Shown here: positions 1-10,985 of the stretch, one piece after another
Layout: every line of letters starts with the position of its first letter
Position numbering within the stretch: the first letter of the stretch is position 1
NCBI RefSeq assembly: GCF_040954645.1
Contig: NC_092812.1
Span: forward strand, 2,108,001 to 2,172,000
Direction: 5' to 3'
Length of the DNA stretch: 64,000 nucleotides
Source of the DNA: Diabrotica undecimpunctata
Lineage: Eukaryota; Arthropoda; Insecta; Coleoptera; Chrysomelidae
Program-made: the position numbers and the translations under genes
Notes under the pieces: generated by a model
What the model saw: the letters and a program-made list of their open reading frames with translations, nothing else
Told to the model about the DNA's origin: nothing
Database searches by the model: none

Positions 1-195
1 AATATTATAATTATTAAAAAAAAATTTTTACACTTATTATATGCTAATTTCTTAAGAATACTCTCATATAAATAATTTTTATAGTATATAACTTAAAATA
101 ACCAAATACTTTTTATATATAACATTATCTAGTGTGTAACTTATAAATTATTTTTAATCACTATGTTTCTTTCTCCTATATTCTATATCATTTCA

Positions 196-199
196 ATAT

Positions 200-287
<88 letters not shown>
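196..287. repeat. (TA)n microsatellite
   Basis: An almost pure run of alternating T and A with a few C interruptions directly abuts the left end of the Penelope-like remnant. ORFs drawn through it (periodic Y-I) are artefacts. The upstream 195 bases are AT-rich with nothing recognisable. Confidence 0.95.
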
Positions 288-288
<1 letters not shown>

Positions 289-380
289 AACTTAGAGCTA
301 AGATTAATATTATTATAAAAATTAATATTAAACTCACCAGTCTTCCGGGTTGAACCGCGTCGATATCCATTTTGCCGAGC

Positions 381-410
381 TTTCGACATCCTCTCTGATG
401 TCTTCTTCAG
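381..410 (-). ncRNA. Hammerhead-ribozyme-like core in the Penelope 3' region
   Basis: On the minus strand the order is CTGAAGA, then GACATC - AGAGAG - GATGTC, then GAAA. This matches the hammerhead core CUGANGA, a perfect 6-bp stem II and GAAA. Penelope-like elements are known to carry hammerhead motifs. I could not find a convincing stem III with the required U before the cleavage site, so activity is doubtful. Confidence 0.35.
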
Positions 411-1175
411 GGCTTCCGAGGTCTCAGTCTCCCGAGCCCCCAGACACTACTACACTCACTAGTCACTTCTAGTTCACTCACTAGTTCACTACTACGACTG
501 GGACCAGGGGACGGTTCATTTATACCGTCGATGGTGACGTGGCCTAGGTGGGGGTTAGGGTGAGGATTGGCGCGAGAGTTGGCGCGAACATTTCCGACAG
601 TGGGATTTTGATTCGAAGATGGAGGGGGCGATATTTTGTTTATGAGAGGTCTCCATGTAGAAGGTAACCGTATGGCGTCATCTCTTTTATTAAGGCAATT
701 TGGTCTTTTTTCTATTTCTATGGCTTCTCGGATAATTCTTGGTTTATAAAAGCGGATGGGGGCTATGGTTCTGGAGTTTTCGAAATCAATTTTGTGACCT
801 GTATGAAGATGGTGTTGACCGAGAGCTGAAATTGAATCGGAATTGCGAACAGAAATGGAATGTTCATAAATCCTATTTTGAATTCTACGATTTGTTTGGC
901 CTATATAGGATCGGGGACAGTCTGCACAAGGAATTTCATAAACTCCGTGCTGTTCGTTTGGAATATTGTCTTTGATTGATCGAACAAGAGATGAAAGTTT
1001 TTGTTGGGGGGTAAATATTGTTTTTATTCCTCTTGGTTTAAGAATTTTGTCGATTTTGTCAGTGACACCTTTGATGTAAGGAAGAAACGCTTTCGTATGA
1101 TAAGGGTCTGAGTCTTTGGATTGAGATTGAGTGGGAGATTGATGTCTGTGGATGCTCCTATTGATGTGATTTTCG

Positions 1176-1237
1176 CGGAAGACTGGTGAGTTTAATATTA
1201 ATTTTTATAATAATATTAATCTTAGCTCTAAGTTTAA
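1176..1237 (+). repeat. Right arm of the ~60-bp inverted repeat bounding the Penelope remnant
   Basis: This block, starting GGAAGACTGGTGAGTTTAAT, is the reverse complement of 286-348 with essentially no mismatches over about 60 bases. It belongs to the Penelope 3' end but in opposite orientation, so the element has head-to-head copies of its own terminus. Confidence 0.85.
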
Positions 1238-1267
1238 TTGTACTAACCGCGGAAATCTTTCCGAACA

Positions 1268-1280
1268 TTATATATATATA

Positions 1281-1350
<70 letters not shown>
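1268..1350. repeat. (TA)n microsatellite
   Basis: About 80 bases of alternating TA with one phase slip. Together with 196-287 it brackets the Penelope remnant. Confidence 0.95.
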
Positions 1351-1352
<2 letters not shown>

Positions 1353-1390
1353 ATTTTCTTGGGTATGTCAGGCGCTATCGGTCTGGAATT

Positions 1391-1500
1391 AAAACAATTC
1401 TATTTTCTAGTCACTTAAAATTTGGTCAACTAATTGTTGGCTTCATCAAATGTGCTCTACAAATTTATTAAAACAAAGAGATAAGCAACATTTCACTTAA
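1391..1500 (-). repeat. Left arm of a ~110-bp inverted repeat with hammerhead-like core
   Basis: Its reverse complement matches 3250-3360 at roughly 85 percent by eye, with one 3-base gap. Read on the minus strand it contains TTGATGA (1443-1449), a GCCAAC/GTTGAC stem and CAAA (1421-1424), a decayed CUGANGA-stem II-GAAA order. It probably is a Penelope-type terminal repeat rather than a cut-and-paste TIR, because a Tc1 transposase lies inside but the arms do not look like Tc1 ends. Confidence 0.6.
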
Positions 1501-1639
1501 ATGAATTGTAGAATATTGCTGTAGATGCTGCTTAGTTGATTCGTATCTGCTTTGTAATTTATTACATTTTTGTTTTAGTAATATAACACATTTCCATAAA
1601 CAGCATGTTTTTATAATTAGTTGCTGTTTGTAGGATTTC

Positions 1640-2574
1640 AACAATGTATAGTCAAATTTGTGACCTGTATTGATAGATTGTATAGTGTATTAATGTGGTT
1701 CTGGTCCATGGTGCCCCATTCTTCAATCACTGCTATTCTAAGGTCTTTTAGTGTCCTTGGGGGTGGCTACCGGGACTACCTCAATGGGATTGAGGTCAAG
1801 TGAGCAAGGTGGCTATTGTAATCTGACGATATCCTCTATCTCTAAAAAATCTGCCACATGTATCGTACGATGGGGAGGCGCATTGTCGTCCATAAAAATA
1901 AATTCTGGACCAACAGCTCCTCGCCACAAGCGTACAACAGGCCTAAGAATGGTATCAATATAAATGTGTCCATTCATGTTACCAACAATAGGAATTAAAG
2001 TAGTTTTATTATTTAGCATGATGCCGCCCCAAAACATTATGGAGCCACCTTGATATGGGACTCTTTGGACAGCTTGGTTAAGTCTATCCTGTCGATTTGG
2101 GTTCCTCCAAATCCTAATTCGGCGATTATCCTACAAAAGGCTAATTTTGGTTTTATCAGAAAATAACACGTTTCCCCATCTGTTGTCTTGCCATTGTAAA
2201 TGTTCATTGGCCCATTCCAGTCGAGTCCTTTTCTGCTCTAACGTAAGCTTTGGTACAAACAATGGTCTTCTTGTAAATAAATTCGCCGAATGTAACCTGT
2301 TTCTAATAGTCTGATCGCAAATTACAATAATATGAGCCTGCTGAAGCTCTCTTCTAATAGCTGGGGCAGTCATAGAGGGGTTTCTCCGGGCAGTTAACGT
2401 TAAAAAGCGTTATTGGACATTGGTAGTAATTCTGGGTCTTCCGCTTTTTGGCCTTCCACTCTAATTAACTCTAACCCAGACAGCAACGTCGACTTGTGTG
2501 TGGCCTTCCTCAATCAAAGTAACGATTCTAACCCTGTTGAACTCAGATATCACTTGTCTATTCATATTGTTCAT
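1640..2574 (-). pseudogene. Tc1-like (DD34E) transposase pseudogene
   Basis: On the minus strand a start at 2574 (MNNMNRQ) leads into an HTH segment (RIVTLIEEGHTQVDVAV). Then follow WGNVLFSDKT, which contains the first catalytic Asp, GPEFIFMDDNAPPHR with the second, and DLNPIE with the third acidic residue. The tail ends with AVIEEWGTMDQNHI, as in Tc1 family C-termini. The pieces lie in at least three frames with stops, so it cannot make a full-length protein. The usual length is about 340 codons and the remnant covers most of that. No Tc1-type terminal repeats were found around it. Confidence 0.8.
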
Positions 2575-3249
2575 TACAAAGTGATGACTGAGAATCTTTG
2601 CGACGATTAAGAAACAAAAAACAAGCAATAAAATACATTATTTTAGTAAACAAAATAAAATCAGTTCAAAAAATTTCAAATGAAAAACGTTCAGTGGCGT
2701 TATAGATAACATGCAAAACATTTTTGAGTGTATATACTCTACTACTTTTGACAAATCTAATGGCCAAGACAGGTACGCTATTGTTAATTTTTCTTTCAAC
2801 AGTAACTCATAAATTAGTAAAATAAAACTGAAGTAAATCTTAAAGTAAATCCTAAAGTAATCCAATATATCCTAAAATCATCCGCACGGAAGACAATCAC
2901 ATAATACTAGATAGGTACTAAAAACCTACTGCATCAGATTTATAACCAGAAACACAGTACAGTTCTTGTTAGAAAAATAGAATACTCCATAATATACCAC
3001 CAAAACAAAAAATTACCGTGCAGCAATATTCTGGAATCTATTTAATTCAAAATGAATTTACCATGTACCTGTTTAACTTTATTCTATATATACAAAGAAT
3101 GTCTATCCTAATATACATTTTTTGTTGTTTTATGTGTATTTTAACTTACTTTAAAATTGTCAGTCTAATTGTCAACGTTTATTATTAATGTTTGTCTTCT
3201 TTTTCTGTATGAATAGTTCCACCTCTGTAAGTAAATATTTATATAATTT

Positions 3250-3360
3250 AAGTTTAATGTTGCTTATCTCTTTGCTTTAATAAATTTGTCGTACACTTCT
3301 GATAAAGCCAACAACAATCAGTTGACGAAATATTAAGTGACAAGAAAATAGAATTGTTTT
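3250..3360 (+). repeat. Right arm of the ~110-bp inverted repeat with hammerhead-like core
   Basis: The partner of 1391-1500. On the + strand it reads CTGATAA (3299-3305), GCCAAC-loop-GTTGAC, then GAAA (3327-3330). The core base mutated here is intact in the other arm and the reverse, so the ancestor could have had a complete CUGAUGA-stem-GAAA core. It ends about 100 bp before host exon 1. Confidence 0.6.
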
Positions 3361-3458
3361 CGGTCGTCGATACCAAAAAAATTTTTTATATGTATATATG
3401 TACTGTAATTCATATATTATTTATATTCCTTCTCTTAAAAACCCGTTTACTATTTCAG

Positions 3459-3644
3459 ATCGACATTAAGGGTACCTGGTTCAGCGGTCATAGCCTCAAC
3501 GCTGCTGCCTCCTATCAAGACAAGAGTGGACCTGTATCCTCCGATCATCATGTAAAGCTCCTTCTGATGTCCCCACATTTTAAAGATATCACCGTGGACA
3601 TGCAATTTTATCGTGACAATGACTTATTGAAGTTCGAGCTCAAG
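3459..3644 (+). CDS. Apolipophorin-like large lipid transfer protein, exon 1 of 5 visible
   Basis: The acceptor is TTTACTATTTCAG ending at 3458 and the donor is CAAG|GTAAGC after 3644. The exon is 186 nt, phase 0 at both ends, encoding 62 residues from IDIKGTWFSG to DLLKFELK with no stops. The alternating polar/hydrophobic pattern (HHVKLLLMSPHF, DITVDMQFYR) is the amphipathic beta-strand style of apolipophorin/apoB lipid-binding sheets. Proteins of this family are secreted, load lipid and circulate it in haemolymph. The next supported exon is at 35667 and also begins in phase 0. Further exons must lie outside the window on the 5' side. The family assignment comes from recognising segments across all five exons, and a vitellogenin-related protein is the main alternative. 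Confidence 0.65.
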
Positions 3645-4411
3645 GTAAGCATAGTCGTATATATATCAATGTTAATGGGGCCAAAACGATTATTTTCGGG
3701 TTTTAGAAAATCGCAAATAGAGATAAAGTAGTTATTAAATATACAAGGGAAATAGTATTAGATTTTAGTTCGAGGTTGTGTTGGGTCCCGATAAAGTTTA
3801 TTTTAATAGCCAAGTTGTTGTTGTATTTGGGATTACAGCAATTTGTCGAATTTTTGAAATCAGCTAGGTAACATTAGTTAATATTGAAGATTCGTGAACG
3901 GCATTAATTGTGAAGCTTAAGCAAACAAAGAATGATGTAAACAGGAGATTTGTAGTTACTTAGGAATATATTAAATTTTACTAAACGTACATAGCCCTTT
4001 GTCGAGAAGCAGCAAAGGATCGCCGCCTGTTTTATGCATATGGCAATGAAAAATGAGTCAACTAGGTTGTGGGTCAAAAAGTTGTGGGGACTCATATACA
4101 TGTTATTTATTTCAAAGATCGTCTGGAACATTTTTAGTTGAACCTGGCGGAAACTTGACACAAAAGGTACATGGTCTTTTAAATTCGTGAATAGCCGATG
4201 AAGGGTACTAATAAAGTGGAGACCTAACTAATAAAGTGCTAACAACGTGTGAAAATGCTGAAATAAAACCCGAATTGGGACCAGATACACCAACGGTAGT
4301 TATGTCCATAACAGAAAAAATATAATTTAAATACATTTAAAAATATAAGAAAAAACTGTTTTACCGAAAAGTGCAAGGAAAATTTTTGTCCCCTCCCTCC
4401 ACACATATTCT
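3645..4411 (+). other. Start of the ~32-kb intron 1, no recognised gene
   Basis: Non-coding host intron sequence. A minus-strand ORF at 3904-4161 (85 codons) resembles no family I know and has no supporting context, so it is not called. Confidence 0.5.
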
Positions 4412-7020
4412 ATTATTTATTTTATCTTCTTCTTCTTTTGGTTCCTATCCTCTGTGGATGTTGGCAATCACGTTGGTCCATACAACTTTGTTGACAGCTG
4501 CTTTAAATAGATGTATGGTAGTCATTTCTGCCCACTGTCTGATGCTCTTCAACCACGATGTCCTTCTGCGCCCTTGAGATCTTTTGCCTTCTATCTTGCC
4601 TTGTACAATACATTGAAGTAGTTGATACTTCTCATTGCGCATCACATGCTCTAAGTATGTCATCTTTCTGATTTTCACGATACGCATAATTTCCAGATCT
4701 TTATTCAAACGTTGGATCACGATGTTGTTTGTAACATGATGGATATAGGAAATTCTGAGCATGCGGCGGTAGCAGCACATTTCGAAGGCTTCTAATCGTT
4801 TGGATGTTACCTCCGTCAAGGTCCAGGCTTCGACTCCATATAAAAGGGTAGAAAATACATAGCATCTCAAGACTCGTGTTCTTATATCAATGTTCAGGTG
4901 CATATTACATAAAATCTTCATGAGGCGATTGAAGACAGCTCTCGCCTTTTCTATACGACATCTTATTTCCTGTGAGTGGTCCCATTCCTTATTTAGGCTG
5001 CATCCTAGGTATGTAATTTTGTAGATTATTTTCAAGGGTTCAATATTAGCTGTGAATTGGTGCTGTATTACGTCGTTTTTACTTATTACAAGAATTTTGG
5101 TCTTCTTACAGTTTAATTTCATACCGTATCTGTCACAGGCTTCCACTACACCGTCTATTAATGATTGCAGATCCTCCGCATTATCAGCAATCAAAACCGT
5201 ATCGTCTGCATATTTTAAATTGTTTATGATTTCACTATTGATTTTTATACCTTCTCTTAAACCATCAATAGCTTCCCTGAACAGCATTTTCGGGTAAGTA
5301 TTGAACAACGTCGGTGATAAAATGCAGCCCTAACGTACTCACCGTTTTATCCTGAATTCTTGTGAGGTTTCGTTGTCTACTCGTACACTTGACCTTTGCT
5401 GTAAGAATAAATTTTTAATTAGGCGTAAATCTTTGTCATCAATACTAGATTCTTTCAGTATCTGAAATAATTTTTGATGTTGCATCTTGTCAAATGCTTT
5501 TTCAAAGTCTATAAAGCATGCGTAGACTTCGCAATTTACGTCTTTAGCTCTTTGTATCAACACTTGTATGAAAAATAGGGCCTCTCGCATTCCCAGTCCG
5601 CCTTTAAACGCAAACTGAACACTGCTAATGTTTTCTTCAAGTTTTCTATGTATATATGCGAGAGTGAATAACAGAAAGAAGAATTTTGAGTGCATGGCTC
5701 ATTAAGCTTATAATTCTGTAATCAGAGCATCTAATGGTATTTGTCTTTTTGGGGAGAGGGATGAAGGTGGAAACTACCCAATCTATAGGAAATTCTGCAG
5801 TTTCATAGATTTTGTTCAGTAGACTCGTTAGGAGTTTTAGTTGGTTGTTTTCAAATAGTTTCAATATTTCAGCTTATATGTTATTAAGTCCAGGTGCTTT
5901 ATTGATTTTTAGTTTGCAGAAACACTGACTTCTGTCTCTTGCTGTTCCTTGAATAGTTCTTCCCTGTATTGCCTCCATCTCTCAAGTATTCTCTCATTTT
6001 CGTAGGTAGAATAGATTGTTGTGCTCGTCTAGTATTAAGTTATGACTTCGTGATCCGTTTCCTTCCGTTAAGTTTTTGATCTTTTTATGTAGGTTTAAAG
6101 TGTCATGCTTCTGTTCTAGGGATTCTATTTCTATGCATTGATGTTGCAGCCATGATTCTTTTGCTTCTTTAATCTTTTTCTTAATGATTTTGTTTATTTC
6201 TTTGTACCTTTCCTCATTCTTATTTCTTCCTTCGTTCTTCCATTAGCTCTAATATTTCCTGTTTCATCTATAGCTGTTTCTTTATATTGTTTTCGGGTTA
6301 AAATTTATTATCTACCACTGAATTACATTAATTTTTGATTTTATTCCACATATCATCCACACTTATGTTTTCTTGATTGATTAATATGTGAGATTACCAT
6401 GTTGTTTATTTTGTTGTTGATCTCCTCTTTGACTTCTTCTTTTGTGGTTTTATCTTTCAACTTCTGGATGTCCGGACGTCTTTGTGCTTTTCTTTTATAG
6501 ACTTTTTTCATGTGAAATTTGAAAGGACTTAGTAAAAGTTTATGGTCTGATGGAACATCTGCTCTCGGATATGTTTTTGCGGATTTTACGGAATTCTGAA
6601 ATCGTTTGTTGATGATATGATGTAGACAATTTGGTTTCTAATCATGTTTTTTGGACAGTCAGCTGGAGATTTCCAGGTGTAGAGTCTTCGAGGTGGTAAT
6701 TGGAAAAGGTGTTCATTATTGTGCTATCCGTTTCCTGGTAGAACTAAACAAGGCGGTCTCCTCTATCATTTCGCGTTCCTATTCCAAAGTATCCCACAGT
6801 ATTGCCAACACCTCCTTTGCCTACTTTGGCGTTAAAATCTCCTAGCAGGATATTCACTTCTTGTTTTTTAGTATGTTTTAGGGATTCTTTTAATTGTTCA
6901 TAGAATATTTTTATGTCCTGCCATGAGCTTTCCGAAGTTGGAGCATATGCTTAAATAATGTTCACGTTAACTGGTTTAGCATTAATTTTGAGTACTGCAA
7001 CTCTATCTGATATTCCTATA
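4412..7020 (-). pseudogene. RTE-like LINE, endonuclease-RT, decayed
   Basis: Reading the minus strand from 7020: the endonuclease begins with IGISDRVAVLKINAKP, then AYAPTSES, then ILLGDFNAKVGKGG and RNDRG, the usual APE-type blocks. The region 6600-5870 is heavily decayed. RT follows: IPLPKK..RCSDYRIISLMSH (about 5760), ACFIDFEKAFD (about 5520), then LKYADDTVLIADNAEDL with the YADD active site (about 5200). The C-terminal tail has YGVEAWTLTE, CCYRRMLRI and GRRRTSWLKSIRQWAE. Frames change at about 5870, 5650 and 5310. The 3' end carries a short GAAGAAGAAG-type tail near 4412-4440, as do the related fragments at 48478 and 63047. The longest open piece is 287 codons (4445-5308). Confidence 0.75.
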
Positions 7021-8588
7021 AAACTAAGTACACATTGTTAACTTCTTTATTTAAGTACTATTATAGCCACAATTACAATTATTTTATATTAAGTATTTTA
7101 TTATTTTTTTCTATACGTGATTCCTTAATTAACGTGTGTGTATGTCTTTACGTACGTAAACTAATAAGTACGGTCGTGTAGAAATCTCACGCTATTAAGA
7201 GAGGCGAAGAAAATTCGGCGTGAGCAATCATAGCTTAGTCTTAGTATAACCGCTGTTCGATAAGCACTTATTTGTGTAATCACAGATGATCATAACCCAA
7301 ATGCGAAAGTGAGGCTATTAGTTCGGTGCAGAAATTGTTAACCTTGAAACTGACGAACATCGCTGTTTGCTTCAGTACAACGTATAACTTGCAAAATAGT
7401 TCATTTTGTCTACAATAGTTATAGACCAAATAGGTTATAGGACCTTATTTGTTTTAATCTTTGCTATATCTACACTCTACACTAAAAATTAAGACGCGCT
7501 TTACACGGTGACCGTATCAAACGAAAAAGTATGAAAGCAGCTTTGAAGTGAACAGAAAATAAATATAATAGGTAATTTGAAAATTCCTGGTATGTCCTTA
7601 TATTAATAAAACAAGGGAAAGTAGCAAACTGGCTGCTAGAAAAATGACAGTATTTAAGGATTTATTAAATTTATAATCAAGTTAATCTTAAAAAAACAGA
7701 ATTTTATTAATAAAATAACTATTTCATTTTTAATACATTCTTGAAATAAAAAACAATTTTAGCTTACAATAACAAATTATTTTACACGAGATACGCGAAT
7801 TTATAATTAGTTCTAGATAAGAAAATATCAAAATTGGTAGGTACCTACCTAACATGCAATTTTGATTTACATTAGTTACTCTGTGAGACACTTTTTTAGG
7901 ACGTCGAATTAACTCTAGACGTGTGCCACTCGAAAAATAGTAAACAACCGTAATGATATTTACGTTATCCTTTTATTAATAAATATATTAATTACTTTTT
8001 TACTCTAATACAAAGAAGACAATTCTGTTTTAGAATAAGCTTGCTGAAAAAAAAACGAGGTCTAATGATTACTTTGAAAGTACCAAGTTTGATTACAAAT
8101 GAAAAGAGGGCCAACAAAAGAATAACGATAGCTAAAGTATAATTTAAATATTGCTGCTAAGCCAATGAAATAATACAAAGGATTCTTTCTGCAAAATAAA
8201 GAAATACTGAATAGTTTCCAATGGTTAGACTGACAACGTAAAGTGTTTATTGGGAATAAATCTAAATATGAGACTATTTTTCTCTTAGTTGTTTTGAATT
8301 GTTTTAAATGCTCTGGATATCTATCGGTATATTTCAACGAATAAAATTTTTTGATAAATAGTTTGACAATGTATGCTTTTCAAAGATTAAGACGAAATGT
8401 ATTTATCTCTTTAAACAAAGTTTCAGAAATTCCACTGTTGCAAGAAATTTGAGGAAAATGGGAAACATTTATCATTTACAATTCGTAAATAAACGAAACG
8501 AACTGCTAACTACGTGTCTTTAAATTGCCAAAACAACTTTATTTAGTAAAGTACGTTTTAAGACTAGTATAGTATTATATAGTATATA
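7021..8588. other. AT-rich intronic sequence without recognised gene
   Basis: No convincing coding or RNA gene is seen. A 91-codon minus-strand ORF at 8062-8337 has no recognisable motif. A palindrome AGGTAGGTACCTACCT near 7834-7849 is the only local structure. Confidence 0.5.
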
Positions 8589-8614
8589 CACTCAGGTGCA
8601 AAAAAATCGATCCA
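8589..8614 (+). repeat. Left terminal inverted repeat of Tc1-like element
   Basis: Identical, in reverse complement, to 10124-10149. Confidence 0.95.
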
Positions 8615-8883
8615 TTCCTTATTTCTTATTTATTTGAAGTTGTAATTTTAGAGACATTAAATTACGTATTTAAATTTAAGTGTACCCTTGTATACGAGAA
8701 ATAAAATAATATTTTTAATATTGCTTTTTACATTTCTTAAAACAAATTGGTATTTCAGGTTTTTGTCAAAAGGGTCTGAAGCAAGGAGATATTATTGAAT
8801 GTTGTTTTTAATTCAACAACCATACTAGTGTAGTGATTTTATTTTCAAAACGTGTTATATTTTTATTTAATTATCCTTCCTAA

Positions 8884-9924
8884 ATGTCTCTAACTCCGAC
8901 AGATGCTGCAAGGGCGGTGACTTTAGTTTAAGATGGTCGTAGCCAATATTATGCAGCTAAAATGTTGGGTGCTAGTCGATCTTCGGTTCAAAGAGTAGTT
9001 CGGCGTTTTAGCGACACCGGTAACTTCACAAGAAGACCAGGATCAGGTCGTAGAAGGGTAAGATCCGAAAGAGATGATCGATTTCTGGTCTCATCATGTT
9101 TGAGAAATCGGCATCTAACTTCAGTTGAACTGGCAAATCGTCTGAGCAAAGTGAGAAATGTGGATGTAAGCAGATGGATAGTTCATCGACGACTTGTAGA
9201 AGGTAATTTATTATCCAGAAGGCCAGCCCTATCTCCAATACTATCCATAGAACATCGCAGAGCTCGCTTTGCTTTTGCAAGAGAACATGAAAACTGAAGT
9301 GATGCAGATTGGAGCAATGTATTGTTTGTTGTTGTGTTTGTTGTCAGATGAGTCCAGATTTTGTCGAAGGTCACCAGACGGCCGAGAAAGGGTTTGAAGA
9401 AGACACGGAGAGCGATATTTTCAATGTAATATTGCGGAAAGAATAAGTTATCGGGGGGGGGGGGTCTCCGTTATGGTTTGGGCTGGTATCAGTTCAGAAG
9501 CCCATACTGATTTAGTTATTGTAGATAGAGGTTCTATGACTACTGCAAGATACATAACAAGTATTTTAGATCAGCATGTGGTACCTTTTGCTCCTCGCAT
9601 TGGACCTAATTTTATTTTTAAGGACGACAACGCCGTCCTCACCGTGCTAGAATCGTCAACCAATATATAGAGGAGGTAGGAGTTGTCCGTATGAACTGAC
9701 CAGCTTGCAGTCCCGATCTCAATCCCATAGAATATCTATGAGATATGATGGGAAGACGTCTTAGAGCACGAATACCCCGTCGAAACAACTTGGCTGAACT
9801 TACAGCGGCTCTTCAAGAAATATGGGACCAATTGGATCAATTTGATATCCAGAGGTTAATTATCTCTATGCCCAGACGTGTACATGCTGTTACAAGGGCC
9901 CGAGGGGTAAACACTAGATATTAA
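8884..9924 (+). pseudogene. Tc1-like (DD34E) transposase, frameshifted
   Basis: Starts MSLTPTDAARAV, with an early in-frame stop before DGRSQYYAAK. Next is a helix-turn-helix (AAKMLGASRSSVQRVVRRF) with an R-rich linker (RRPGSGRRR), as in bipartite paired-like DNA-binding domains. The catalytic triad is visible in different frames: SDESRF (about 9350), IFKDDNA (about 9625) and DLNPIEYL (about 9725). A TTGTTTG/TTGTTGTG expansion near 9317-9345 shifts the frame just before the first Asp, and a G-run at 9454-9464 lies in a second weak spot. It terminates NTRY* at 9924. About 347 codons is the normal size. It binds TIRs and cuts/pastes the element in the family; this copy is inactive. Confidence 0.85.
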
Positions 9925-10123
9925 TTTATTATCAATGTTTTTCTTAATTTCAAAAAGTTTTGAATATTCTTGTATTTTTGAGTTTTGGCGTATGTCTCTA
10001 TAAATAAATGATTTTTTTGGATAATCTGTAAAAATTATTTTAATCTAACATATACTTTTACATATATACCTAATTTAAAACTAATATCTTCAAACGTTTT
10101 CTTTTTTCAGCAAATAATACCCA

Positions 10124-10149
10124 TGGATCGATTTTTTTGCACCTGAGTG
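10124..10149 (-). repeat. Right terminal inverted repeat of Tc1-like element
   Basis: Identical, in reverse complement, to 8589-8614. Confidence 0.95.
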
Positions 10150-10569
10150 TTGTATTAGTAGTAATAAAATACTGTCATTCTTAATTTCAGCTCTTTAAAA
10201 TTTTTATTATAAACAGTTCAATCATGAATTTGTAAAGCTTTTTGATCAAATATCCACATACAAAAAAGGCATTTTGTATATTTATATTTTTGTACAGGTA
10301 GTTAGAATCAGAGGTATTTATATTTTTGTAACATTTATAGGTTCGAAAATATACATATTTGGTATTATTTAAGCCTGTTTATATAATCTCTAAGTCACCT
10401 TCACAATTTATTTGTTCCAGGTATAAAAAATTAAGAAAAACTAATTTTCTGGATGTTCTTTCACATTTTATCACATTTATAGAAATATTATTTGGAAAAA
10501 ACTATTGAAACTATTTTTAACCACACCTAGTATGGATTACCATTTTATGTAAAGTTCCAACAATAATAT
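10150..10569. other. Unannotated gap between Tc1-like and gypsy elements
   Basis: AT-rich sequence with no recognisable feature. The last four bases (ATAT, 10566-10569) are the left target duplication of the gypsy element. Confidence 0.6.
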
Positions 10570-10985
10570 TGTTATGATATTTATTTATGTCTATTTAATT
10601 TATAATGTCTTGTTATAAAGGTTCTTATCTAAATTTATTAAAAAGCACAATAACTGATATTAATTTATTTATCACTATACATAATTTATTAGTAGGCGAG
10701 CGTAACAACAATATCGCGAGCGCGAATCTTCTTTATTAACTGCTTTCAAAATAAAAGTTCCCTCATATTTATACGAAAACAGCTGCTCTAGAACTGCATG
10801 GATGTTGACCTCAATTGACCTGGTTTCGCCTCGAATGGACAGGCCTAATTCCGGAAGATTCGAATGGAACCAGTTTTTTATTACTTGGGGTTTATGGTCG
10901 AAAGGTCTCGTATAATCTAAAACATATTAGAATCAGTCATCATATATTTTACAGTTATTTTTAGGCCAGGATATTTATCGTAACA
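10570..10985 (-). repeat. 3' LTR of gypsy element (left copy)
   Basis: 416 bp, TG..CA ends, near-identical to 14872-15287; a C/A difference is visible around 10615 versus 14917. The macro-CCCH ORF stop codon lies within its first ten or so bases on the minus strand. Confidence 0.95.

Larger units (their letters stand above)
286..1237 (-). mobile_element. Penelope-like retroelement remnant with GIY-YIG endonuclease, flanked by inverted repeats
   Basis: Reading the minus strand between about 1100 and 700 gives a conceptual protein with VYEIPC, ADCPRSYIGQT and RIYEH in order. This is the core of a GIY-YIG endonuclease as found at the C-terminus of Penelope-like polyproteins (VY as GIY, SYIGQT as the YIG block). 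The reverse transcriptase part is absent, so this is a 3' fragment. Downstream on the minus strand come a non-coding tail and a hammerhead-like core. The whole piece sits between inverted copies of an AT-rich block of about 60 bp (286-346 and 1178-1237), and (TA)n tracts lie outside both ends. Head-to-head flanking copies fit the pseudo-LTR arrangements known for Penelope elements. A second, more decayed copy in the same orientation lies at about 45570-46330. Confidence 0.7.
8589..10149 (+). mobile_element. Tc1-like DNA transposon with perfect 26-bp TIRs
   Basis: The ends 8589-8614 and 10124-10149 are exact inverted copies over 26 bp, beginning CACTCAGGTGC and containing a run of seven A and ATCGATCC. 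TA lies directly outside the left end. The right end has TTG before the nearest TA, so the target duplication is imperfect. The 1.56-kb length and an internal Tc1 transposase are typical. The TIRs are better preserved than the coding region. Confidence 0.9.

Noticed and set aside
183..389. Two ORFs of Y-I repeats
   Set aside because: They translate the (TA)n tract and the Penelope terminus.
739..975. 78-codon + strand ORF
   Set aside because: It is the antisense of the GIY-YIG region, which makes sense only on the minus strand.
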